Shown one piece after another: positions 16,226 through 24,239 of a DNA stretch of 55,211 bases (within the stretch, counting starts at the first letter, position 1; every line of letters begins with the position of its first letter). The notes below the pieces were generated by a model. It searched no databases and was not told the DNA's origin. It saw nothing but the letters and a program-made list of their open reading frames with translations. Source of the DNA: Dyella acidisoli. Lineage in GTDB: Bacteria > Pseudomonadota > Gammaproteobacteria > Xanthomonadales > Rhodanobacteraceae. Both the position numbers and the translations under genes were made by a program. Location of the stretch: the NCBI RefSeq assembly GCF_030160295.1, contig NZ_BSOB01000024.1:1-55211 (forward strand), in the 5' to 3' direction.

Positions 16226-18352
16226 ATGTCCGTAATCGAAGCCCAAGCAGCACCGCCCAGAACGCGCGAGGTCGTGTTCGCGACCCTGCGCGAAGAGACC
16301 GCCACTTGGTTGTTCGTGGTGAAGACGCTGCTCGCCTTCTACATCACCGGTTGGCTGGCGATGCGCCTGGCGCTGCCGCAGCCTTCCACGGCGATGCTCA
16401 CCACCATCATCGTCGCCAATCGCCAGACCGGCATGGTGCTGGCCAAGAGCTTTTACCGTGCTATCGGTACGCTGGTCGGTGCGCTGGCTGGCTTCCTGAT
16501 TGTGGCCTTCTTTCCGCAGGAACGCGTGCTGTTCCTCTCCGCGCTGTCGCTGTGGGTCGGCGTGTGCGCTGGCGGCGCCATGCTGTATCGCAATTTCAAG
16601 TCCTATGCGTTCGTGCTGGCCGGTTATACCGCGGCGATCGTGGCGCTGCCGGTGATCAATGGTCCGCTGGAAGTGTTCAATTCAGCGGTATGGCGCCTGA
16701 GCGAGGTGCTTCTGGGTATCGGCGTTTCGGCCGCGGTAAGCGACATCGTGTTTCCCAGCCGCATCCGCGACGATCTGCGCCGTCTTTGCCGTGCACAGTT
16801 CGCCAACTTCATCGATTTCGTGCAGCGTGCGATGTGCGGCAAGGTGGCGCGTGCAGATATCGAGAATGCGCATCTGCGCTTCGTGCGCGATGCGGTCACG
16901 GTGGAAGACCTGCGCAGCTCGGTGATCTTCGAAGATCCGGAAGCGCGTGCGCGCAGTGGACATATGCTGCTGCTTAACCAGCGCTTCATGGCGACCTCCA
17001 CGACGTTGCAGACGCTGCATCATCTGATCAATCGCTTGAAACGCAAAGGGCACGATATTGCGGCAAACGCGCTGATCGAGGTGTATCGGCCACTAGCGGG
17101 TGCGCTCGATGCGCCGATCGAAGCAGGTGCTGCGGCGCGCGTACTGTTGCCGCGGCTGGATGGTGCACGGAAGGCGATCAAGGAGCGCAAGGCGACCCTG
17201 CGCGCTGAAATGGCGTCTGCCTACGACATGCTCGATTTCGATACCGGTGCCACGCTGATCGATCGCTTCGTCGACGAACTTTACGCATATGTTGAAGCGG
17301 CGTCTGCGCTGCAGGCGCCCAGGCTTTCCGGCACGGTTGCCGAGCGCGTGAGCTTCGAGCGTAGCAGTGACTATCGTGGCGCGGCCCTGGCGATGCTGCG
17401 TACCTCGCTTGTGATGGGCATCTTGAGCTTTTTCTGGATCGTTTCCGCCTGGCCATCGGGCGGGTCAGCGATGCTGCTGGCAACGGTATTTTCCGGCCTG
17501 TTTGCCGCAGCGCCCAATCCCAGTCAGTGGGTGCTGCACACCTCGCTGGGCTTTGCGGTCGGTACGTGCGCAAGTTTCATCTGCCAGTTTTTCGTGCTGC
17601 CCTTGATGGATGGCTTTGGATTGCTGCTGGCTGGCTCTGTACCGTTCCTGATGATCGGCATGGCGATGATGATGTGGCCCATTACCGCGCGCGCCGGCGT
17701 GGGCTATTGCATGGGTTTTACCTTGACCGTCGCTATTCGGAACGAGATGAATTACGACGTGGTGTTTTTCTGGAACGACACGTTGGCCCAGTACATCGGC
17801 CTGGCGGCCACGGGAGTGGCCTTCTTGTTGCTACCGTCCGCCATCGGCAGCGTGGGGCTGCGTCGCCGTCAACTGGACCGGTTGCGCCGTCAGGTGCGTC
17901 TTGCTGCTACCGCACCACTGCCCGGCTTGCGTGCTCGCTTTGAAAGCATCAACCACGATCTGTTCGGCCAGATCGTCGCGCAAACCGAGCGCGGCAGTCA
18001 GGCCTCGCGTAGCCTGACCGCCTGGACGTTGTCGGTGCACGAAGTGGGGCGCACCTTGATCGAGCTGCGCAACGACATGGCCAATCGCCCGCTGCCCGAA
18101 GAAGTACGCGAGGCGATCGAGCGCACGATTGATGCGATTGCGCATCTTTATGAATATCCCGATACGACGACCTATGCGCAGGCGCGAAGCGCCCTTGCCG
18201 CCACCATGGCCATGATCGAAGGCGACGAAGCCATGGCGCTGCTGCTGAATCATCTGCATGTGTTGCGCCTGGCCATGCTGGACGAACAATCCGTGCTTGC
18301 CGATTACATGCAAGCTCAGCCCAACGCACAAGGAGTTGCTCATGCCACGTGA
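16226..18352 (+). CDS. FUSC-family (AaeB-like) inner-membrane efflux protein
   Basis: A 708-residue fusaric-acid-resistance family protein, close in size and layout to E. coli AaeB: two membrane bundles (about 30-180 and 385-530), each followed by a long cytoplasmic part. Such proteins export aromatic carboxylic acids or weak acids with a HlyD partner. The small DUF1656 gene starts inside its last codons. The order MarR-FUSC-DUF1656-HlyD-outer-membrane factor supports a complete tripartite pump. The substrate is inferred only from the family. Confidence 0.88.
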   Translation: MSVIEAQAAPPRTREVVFATLREETATWLFVVKTLLAFYITGWLAMRLALPQPSTAMLTTIIVANRQTGMVLAKSFYRAIGTLVGALAGFLIVAFFPQERVLFLSALSLWVGVCAGGAMLYRNFKSYAFVLAGYTAAIVALPVINGPLEVFNSAVWRLSEVLLGIGVSAAVSDIVFPSRIRDDLRRLCRAQFANFIDFVQRAMCGKVARADIENAHLRFVRDAVTVEDLRSSVIFEDPEARARSGHMLLLNQRFMATSTTLQTLHHLINRLKRKGHDIAANALIEVYRPLAGALDAPIEAGAAARVLLPRLDGARKAIKERKATLRAEMASAYDMLDFDTGATLIDRFVDELYAYVEAASALQAPRLSGTVAERVSFERSSDYRGAALAMLRTSLVMGILSFFWIVSAWPSGGSAMLLATVFSGLFAAAPNPSQWVLHTSLGFAVGTCASFICQFFVLPLMDGFGLLLAGSVPFLMIGMAMMMWPITARAGVGYCMGFTLTVAIRNEMNYDVVFFWNDTLAQYIGLAATGVAFLLLPSAIGSVGLRRRQLDRLRRQVRLAATAPLPGLRARFESINHDLFGQIVAQTERGSQASRSLTAWTLSVHEVGRTLIELRNDMANRPLPEEVREAIERTIDAIAHLYEYPDTTTYAQARSALAATMAMIEGDEAMALLLNHLHVLRLAMLDEQSVLADYMQAQPNAQGVAHAT

Positions 18353-18539
18353 AATCGCCATTGGCGGCGCGCTGGTTCCCGGACTGCTGGTCTGGTTTCT
18401 GCTCGCCGTGGCGCTATTACTGCTGTTCGACTGGGTGGTTGGCCGATACGGTCTGTATCGCTACGTATGGCATCCGGCGCTGTTGCGTTTGGCTTTCTTC
18501 GTGTGCGTTTTCGGCGGCCTCGCCTTGTTAACCATCTGA
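18342..18539 (+). CDS. DUF1656 small membrane protein (AaeX-like)
   Basis: A 65-residue protein with two transmembrane segments, typical of DUF1656/AaeX proteins found between FUSC and HlyD genes. The start at 18342 (MPREIAIGG) overlaps the FUSC stop by 11 bases, and AAGGAG lies 6 bases upstream. Its role in the pump is not established in general. Confidence 0.85.
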   Translation: MPREIAIGGALVPGLLVWFLLAVALLLLFDWVVGRYGLYRYVWHPALLRLAFFVCVFGGLALLTI

Positions 18540-18565
18540 GCAGAACAAGACGTCCCCATATTCCT

Positions 18566-19588
18566 ATGAAAAATACTCTCTACATCCGCATCGCCATTAC
18601 CGCCTTCTTCGTGCTGATCGCCGCGTTCATCGGCTATGGCTTGTGGCGGCACTACATGTATTCGCCGTGGACCCGCGATGGACGCATCCGCGCCAACGTG
18701 GTGCGCATTGCACCGGATGTATCCGGCCTGGTAACCGCGGTGAACGTGGTCGACAACCAGCAAGTGAAAAAGGGTGACGTGCTGTTCGTGATCGACCGCC
18801 CCCGTTACGAAGATGCCATGGAGCAGGCCAAGGCCAATCTCGCCGCTGCACAAGCAGCGGTAGCTGCTGCGCAAGCGAACATCGATGCGGCCAAGGCCGG
18901 TACCACGCAAAGTAAGGCGAATTTCACCATGTACGAAGCGCAATCCAAGCGCCGACAGGGTTTGAAAGACGTGGTTTCCAACGAAGACCTGGCCAATTCC
19001 CGCGCCACCGCCGATGCTGCGCGCGCCACCTGGGACAAGGCGCGTGCCGGCGAGGAACAAGCCGCGGCTGCACAGTTGCAGGCACAAGCAGCCGTCAAAC
19101 AGGCACAAGCTGCATTGGCAACAGCGGAACTCAACCTGCAACGCACGGAAGTGCGTGCGCCGGTCGATGGTTACATCACCAATCTGCTGGTGCGAGTGGG
19201 TGATTACGCCAGTGCCGGTGCACCACGGCTTGCGTTGATCGACAATCGCTCGTTCTGGGTGGATGGCTATTTCGAGGAAACCAAGCTGCCGCATCTGCAC
19301 GTCGGCGATCCGGTTGATATCCGGCTGATGAGCGGCGGTGTGCATCTCCGCGGGACGGTGGATGGTGTGGCTCGCGGCATTGGCGGCGCCGTTGATCCTA
19401 CCGGCACGGATCTGTTGGCCAACATCAATCCCACTTTCAACTGGGTGCGCCTGGCGCAGCGCGTGCCGGTGCGCATACGCATCGATACGGATCATATGCC
19501 GGCGGGCACGGTGCTGGTGGCAGGACAGACGGCCACATTGGTCGTGCAGCCGGGTGGGCACGGCGATGCGCTTGCGGAACATCAGTGA
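18566..19588 (+). CDS. HlyD-family periplasmic adaptor (AaeA-like)
   Basis: A 340-residue membrane-fusion protein with one N-terminal transmembrane anchor (about 8-26). It has split lipoyl/barrel-sandwich halves (VVRIAPDVSGLVTAV and RAPVDGYITNLLVR) around an Ala/Gln-rich coiled coil at about 85-205. It bridges the FUSC pump and the outer-membrane factor. The start at 18566 gives the correct anchor. It lies 26 bases after DUF1656 and 7 before the next gene. Confidence 0.9.
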   Translation: MKNTLYIRIAITAFFVLIAAFIGYGLWRHYMYSPWTRDGRIRANVVRIAPDVSGLVTAVNVVDNQQVKKGDVLFVIDRPRYEDAMEQAKANLAAAQAAVAAAQANIDAAKAGTTQSKANFTMYEAQSKRRQGLKDVVSNEDLANSRATADAARATWDKARAGEEQAAAAQLQAQAAVKQAQAALATAELNLQRTEVRAPVDGYITNLLVRVGDYASAGAPRLALIDNRSFWVDGYFEETKLPHLHVGDPVDIRLMSGGVHLRGTVDGVARGIGGAVDPTGTDLLANINPTFNWVRLAQRVPVRIRIDTDHMPAGTVLVAGQTATLVVQPGGHGDALAEHQ

Positions 19589-19595
19589 GCGTGCC

Positions 19596-21053
19596 ATGCG
19601 TACTGATATGAATGCGTTTTCTCAATTCCGTGTAGTGTTGGCGCTTGCGCTGAGCGCGGCGCTAGCCGGCTGTGTCACGCCGGGTGGCTTACATCCCACC
19701 GGTAAAACGCTGGACCCGGGCAGCCTCAAGAGCGATCAGAGCTTCGCCAACGTGCCGCTCAGCCCCACCGCATGGCCGGCACTGGATTGGTGGCAGAGCT
19801 TCGGTGATCCGCAACTGAGCGCATTGATCGAGGAAGCGCTGAAGAGCAATCCCACTCTGGCGGAAGCCGAAGCGCGCGCGAAGCAGGCGCAGGCGATCGT
19901 CGACATCGCGTACTCGGCACGTCTGCCACAGGCAGACCTGGAGGCCGGTGCGGAGGGCACTCGATTATCCTTGAAGGATCCGATCTATCCGCAGTATGTG
20001 CTGGGCCATTTCGCCTGGGGCAAGGCTGTTACGGCGAATTTTTCCTGGGACATCGATCTGTGGGGCGGCAAGCGCGGCGCATGGGAAGCTGCACTCGGAC
20101 GCAGTCGCGCTGCGGAAATCGAAGCTTATGCGGCGCGCATCCAGCTTTCCGTCAACGTCGCGCGTGCGTACGTCGCGCTGGGTTACGCCTTCGCGCAAAA
20201 GGATGTAGCGGATGGCGAATGGCAGCGCGTCACGCAAACGCTTTCCATTACTCAACGTCTGGTGCAAGGCGGCCTGGGCACGCCGCAACAGGAAGCTTTG
20301 GCCGACTCGCAAGTCGCCAGCGCGGAACAACAGCAAGCACAAGCCGATCGCGCCATCGATGCAGCGCGCAGCAGTCTGTCTGTACTGCTGGGGCAGGGAC
20401 CGGATCGCGGCTTGAGCATCGAGCGTCCGCATCTACTCGATCCTGGCCTGACTGCAGTGCCCGATAAGCTGCAGGTGGATCTGATCGGCCGTCGTGCTGA
20501 TCTGGTGGCTGCGCGCTGGCAGGTTGAAGCGGCATCCCAAGACATCAAAGCCGCCAAGACGGAGTTTCTGCCGAACATCAGCCTGAGCGCGATGGCCGGC
20601 CTGGTGGCGGTCGGCGGCAGCACCAATGTGTTTCAGTTGCCTGCGCGTACGTATTCGGTAGGACCTGCGCTGAGCTTGCCGATTTTCGATGGCGGCCGTC
20701 TGCGTGCCAATCTTACCGGCGCAGACGCGCGCTACGACGAAGCGGTGGCGCACTACAACAGCTTGCTGATCGCTTCGTTGAACGACGTATCGGATCTTGT
20801 TTCTGCGTTGTCATCAGTGCGCAAGCAGATCGCACTTGAACAGCGTGCAAAGCAGGATGCGGAGAAGAGCTGGCACGATGCAATGTCCGCCTACAAAGGT
20901 GGTGTGAGCGGGCCGCTCACACCGCTGGCCAGTCGCCAACAATTGCTGCAGGTCGATCAACGCCTGGCGGCATTGCAGAGCCAGCAGGCGGATTTGTCGA
21001 TTCGGTTGATTGATGCGCTGGGTGGTGGTTACGGGGCCGCGGCCGAGAGATAA
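19596..21053 (+). CDS. NodT/OprM-type outer-membrane efflux lipoprotein
   Basis: A 485-residue outer-membrane factor. The signal peptide ends in the lipobox LAGC (Cys at about residue 26), so it is lipid-anchored. Two OEP repeats follow, with WWQSFGDPQL, the alpha-barrel coiled coils and the LPIFDGGRLRAN motif of the NodT family. The start is taken at 19596, 7 bases after the HlyD stop; 19608 is also possible. It completes the tripartite pump. Confidence 0.9.
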   Translation: MRTDMNAFSQFRVVLALALSAALAGCVTPGGLHPTGKTLDPGSLKSDQSFANVPLSPTAWPALDWWQSFGDPQLSALIEEALKSNPTLAEAEARAKQAQAIVDIAYSARLPQADLEAGAEGTRLSLKDPIYPQYVLGHFAWGKAVTANFSWDIDLWGGKRGAWEAALGRSRAAEIEAYAARIQLSVNVARAYVALGYAFAQKDVADGEWQRVTQTLSITQRLVQGGLGTPQQEALADSQVASAEQQQAQADRAIDAARSSLSVLLGQGPDRGLSIERPHLLDPGLTAVPDKLQVDLIGRRADLVAARWQVEAASQDIKAAKTEFLPNISLSAMAGLVAVGGSTNVFQLPARTYSVGPALSLPIFDGGRLRANLTGADARYDEAVAHYNSLLIASLNDVSDLVSALSSVRKQIALEQRAKQDAEKSWHDAMSAYKGGVSGPLTPLASRQQLLQVDQRLAALQSQQADLSIRLIDALGGGYGAAAER

Positions 21054-21089
21054 CAACACCGTTCTGACGAAGTTCTTAATCCTTGCGGC

Positions 21090-21168
21090 CGTCATTCCCG
21101 CGGAAGCGGTAATCCATTTGCTCCGATGTAGAAGCAAAGATGGATTCTCCCTTTCGCGAGAATGATGG
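21090..21168. repeat. CGTCATTCCCGCG palindromic repeat (degenerate copy)
   Basis: Starts CGTCATTCCCGCGGAAGCGG and ends in an inverted version, TTTCGCGAGAATGATGG. Same family as 36814-36892 and 48897-48974. It sits between the efflux operon and virD4, at the left edge of the secretion island. Confidence 0.7.
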
Positions 21169-21321
21169 TCATGGAAAGGCTTGGATGTTCGGAATCCCCC
21201 TACATCCAATTTTCCCTTTTCCTTATCGTTAACGGCGGTGCGTGTTTTACGATCCCACGCACTGGAATGCTGTTATCGACAGTATGCGCACGGTGTGCCA
21301 TCGCACGGATAAGGAGAGGCA

Positions 21322-23106
21322 ATGCGTTGGAAGGGAAGCGTGGCGATCGTGTCGGGTTTGTTGGCCGTGGTCGCCGGTTTGTATCTATCGGGTTGGACGA
21401 CCCTGAAACTGTTGGGCCTGGATTCGGCCCCACTGCAATGGAATACCTGGTGGGCCTACTTCAAGGCGCTCGACTTGCCGCAGGTTGCGCCGTACGTCAC
21501 CAAGATCAAGATGGGTGGTGCGGTGGGTTTTGGTGTACCGCTGCTTGGTTGGTTGTTGCTACTGATTCCCCTGTTGAAGTCGCGCGAAGGGGCGTTTCAC
21601 GGCGACGCCCGTTTCGCCACCAAGGCGGATCTAGCCAAAGCCGGAATGCTGACGCATAACCCGGAAGAGGGCATTCTGCTCGGTAAATTCGGCCGTAAAT
21701 ACCTGTGGCTCAACGGCGCCCAACACGTGATGGTGGTTGCACCGACGCGCAGCGGTAAATCCACCAGCGTGGCGATACCGGTGTTGCTGACCTATGAAGG
21801 TTCTGTCGTCGTGCTGGACGTCAAAGGCGAGCTATATCAGCACACCAGCGGTTATCGTTCCCAGAAACTCGGTCAGAAGATTTACGTCTGGTCACCCTAC
21901 GACGAAACTGGACGCACCCACCGCTTCAATCCTTTCACCCAGCTTCTACGGTTGGATTCGCGCAATCGCCTGGGCGAACTGCAAACTATCGCCGCCATCT
22001 TGTATCCGGATGAGCCGGGCAAAGATCCGTTTTGGACAAATCAGGCGCGGTCTGCGTTCGTGGCATTTGCTTCATGCATGTTCGAGAGCTGGGATGATTT
22101 GGCACGTACGGAATATCCCGCTGCTCATGGTCGTGCGCTTGATCCCAATGCCGACCCGCGTTTCCCGAGTTTCGAACGTATCTACCGAATGACCTCCGGC
22201 GAAGGGTGCGAGCGCGGCGTCAGAAAAATGCTGGAGGCGGTGCTGACTGACCGCAAGCAGTATGGCTATATCAGTACCCAAACCCGTACTGCCTTTTCCA
22301 GTCTCGTAGGTTTGGCCGAAGAAACCTTCTCCTCGGTGATCGCCACCGTACAGGCGCCGCTGCAGCAATTCCTTGGCCCAATTCTGGCCGCAGCCACGAA
22401 TGCCAAAGATTTCGACGTGATGGCCGTGCGTCGACGCAAGATGACGGTATATGTAGTGATTCCACCTAAAAAGCTGGACGAGTCAGGCAAGCTGCTAAAC
22501 ATCTTTTTCAGCAGCGTGATTGGCGGCAATCTACAGGGCGATAAAACTACCGACTCCACCATCAAGCATCAGGTACTAATGCTGATGGACGAATTCACCT
22601 CAATGGGGCGTTTGGACGTGTGGGCCAAGCGCATCTCGGTATCCGCCAGCTACGGTGTGCGTGATCTGACCATCGTGCAGAGCCGACCACAGTTGCGTTC
22701 GGTGTACGGTACCGAAGACGCGCAAAACTTCATCACCAACCACGCCGCCAGCATCGTGTTCACCCCACGCGAGCAAGAAGACGCCGAAGCTTATTCCCGT
22801 GCCCTCGGTGATCGCACGGTGCGCCGCAAGCACCGCAGCGTCAGTCGTGGTGCCGGCGGCAGCAGCGTTTCGTACAGTACCACCGAAGAACGTCGCCCAT
22901 TGATGCTGCCGCAGGAGATCAAGGAATTCCCCAAGGATGAAGAGTTGATCTTCGTGGAAGGCTGCCCGCCGATTCGTTGCAAGAAGAACTGGTACTTCAA
23001 AGATCTGTTCTTCAAACAGCGCCTGATGGACCCGGTGTCTATTCCCGCCATGGCAGCCGTAACTACTGCAGCATCGCCACAGTCACAAGGAGTGCGCCAT
23101 GCGTAA
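21322..23106 (+). CDS. virD4: VirD4-like type IV secretion coupling protein (TraG/TraD family)
   Basis: A 594-residue coupling ATPase. Two N-terminal membrane segments (about 7-27 and 70-88) precede the RecA-like domain. Walker A is APTRSGKSTS at 140-149, and Walker B is VLMLMDEF with D423-E424. VVVLDVKGE and the all-alpha substrate-recruitment insert lie between. VirD4 selects effectors for a T4SS; in Xanthomonadales it binds the C-terminal XVIPCD of antibacterial toxins. No virB genes are in the window, so the channel must be encoded elsewhere if the system works. AAGGAGAGG lies before the ATG. The next genes are a lipoprotein and a toxin-like effector. Confidence 0.9.
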   Translation: MRWKGSVAIVSGLLAVVAGLYLSGWTTLKLLGLDSAPLQWNTWWAYFKALDLPQVAPYVTKIKMGGAVGFGVPLLGWLLLLIPLLKSREGAFHGDARFATKADLAKAGMLTHNPEEGILLGKFGRKYLWLNGAQHVMVVAPTRSGKSTSVAIPVLLTYEGSVVVLDVKGELYQHTSGYRSQKLGQKIYVWSPYDETGRTHRFNPFTQLLRLDSRNRLGELQTIAAILYPDEPGKDPFWTNQARSAFVAFASCMFESWDDLARTEYPAAHGRALDPNADPRFPSFERIYRMTSGEGCERGVRKMLEAVLTDRKQYGYISTQTRTAFSSLVGLAEETFSSVIATVQAPLQQFLGPILAAATNAKDFDVMAVRRRKMTVYVVIPPKKLDESGKLLNIFFSSVIGGNLQGDKTTDSTIKHQVLMLMDEFTSMGRLDVWAKRISVSASYGVRDLTIVQSRPQLRSVYGTEDAQNFITNHAASIVFTPREQEDAEAYSRALGDRTVRRKHRSVSRGAGGSSVSYSTTEERRPLMLPQEIKEFPKDEELIFVEGCPPIRCKKNWYFKDLFFKQRLMDPVSIPAMAAVTTAASPQSQGVRHA

Positions 23107-23209
23107 CCCGAACGATGACGGCGAGAACCCTGATTGGGAGCAGGCAGTCCGTCCACGCTTTACTGCTGCGGAGGATAAGGATGGTGAAGGTGCACGCCGT
23201 CGTCCTTGA
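23099..23209 (+). CDS. Candidate 36-aa ORF overlapping the virD4 stop
   Basis: Begins ATGCGTAACCCG within the last codons of virD4, with AAGGAG 5 bases upstream, and encodes 36 residues rich in Asp, Glu and Arg (MRNPNDDGENPDWEQ at the start). The strong ribosome site and overlap suggest translation. The residues after its stop, read in the frame of 23206, also look protein-like (TPYVDFLGRKVPRIP). A frameshift could therefore have split a longer small protein. No family is recognised. Confidence 0.4.
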   Translation: MRNPNDDGENPDWEQAVRPRFTAAEDKDGEGARRRP

Positions 23210-23421
23210 TTGCAATACACCGACAAACGGTCATCGACCCGCAGCATGAATTGAATCTGCTGCGCATGATGCGAGTGGCCACCGAGTATACCGTGCGCGA
23301 GTTGGGGCCACTACCGCCTGGCGGGTTCCCAGTACGGAAAAAGCGCAAGCCTAATACGCCTTATGTGGACTTTCTTGGGCGAAAGGTGCCTCGAATACCA
23401 ATTGCTGAGGAGAACGACAAG

Positions 23422-24183
23422 ATGAAGCTAAACCAGATTGCCTCCATAGCTGCCTTAGCGGTGGGAACGGCGGCGTGCAATCCCGCGGCGCCTATAGCTG
23501 GATCGGTTGATACGAACAGTCTTAACAAGGTGGCCACAGCTTCCTTCACACCTTCCGACCAGGTCAGCGTTCAAGGGAAGCACGCGACGTCCCCGCTGCA
23601 AAATTTGCTCAATGTGTTCGCCGCACCCAACGCGGCTGCGTGGTCGGCCTTCAATTCGATTCCTTGCGTGCAGTGGAATGATCCAGAGCCTATAAAAAAT
23701 CTGGAAGTACGCGACAAAGAGAGGGCATTTTACAGAGGAGGAAAACTTCTTCTTGCTGGATTCGGCGTCGTGGACATGCCAAACGGCAAGGTTGGCATTG
23801 ATTTCGGTTTAGTGAAAGGTAACGAAGGCAATGTGGGCGTCACACTGAATGGTGATGCGGATCATGTGTATTCAATTTCGCTAGTAAAGTTTTACCCGAG
23901 CGAAAATTATCAAGACATCATCCAGCAGCAATTGCAATCCGGCGATACCATTGCGCTGATCGCCGACCGTTGCGCGCTCGCCGAGTACGGCACAGGCAAG
24001 AACACGGGTAAGAACAAGTTCTACGAGATTCGCCTCGCTGCTGGCGCTGTGTATGTAGAAGCTTCAGTTGACGATGATGACGTATCCACTGCTAGCGCCT
24101 CAGCTCTCGGATCGACTGTATTTGTCTTTTATCGAAGCAAGCCATCGCGAAGGATCGCAAAGATGCGTTGTCACGAGCTTTAG
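23422..24183 (+). CDS. Putative lipoprotein, candidate immunity protein for the adjacent toxin
   Basis: A 253-residue protein with a lipoprotein-like signal (AVGTAAC, Cys at about residue 17), so it is probably periplasmic and membrane-anchored. The mature part is beta-rich and I cannot place it in a named family. GAGGAG lies about 9 bases before this ATG. The same frame stays open back to a TTG at 23206, but that would bury the signal peptide. It ends 56 bases before a peptidoglycan-hydrolase-like effector. In Xanthomonas, X-T4SS lysozyme-type effectors are neutralised by neighbouring periplasmic lipoproteins, which makes immunity the best guess. Base composition is AT-richer than most of the window. 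Confidence 0.6.
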   Translation: MKLNQIASIAALAVGTAACNPAAPIAGSVDTNSLNKVATASFTPSDQVSVQGKHATSPLQNLLNVFAAPNAAAWSAFNSIPCVQWNDPEPIKNLEVRDKERAFYRGGKLLLAGFGVVDMPNGKVGIDFGLVKGNEGNVGVTLNGDADHVYSISLVKFYPSENYQDIIQQQLQSGDTIALIADRCALAEYGTGKNTGKNKFYEIRLAAGAVYVEASVDDDDVSTASASALGSTVFVFYRSKPSRRIAKMRCHEL

Positions 24184-24239
24184 AGCACTTATTTTTAGCT
24201 CATGTCATCTAGTCAAGCATATCAAGGAGCAATATCACG

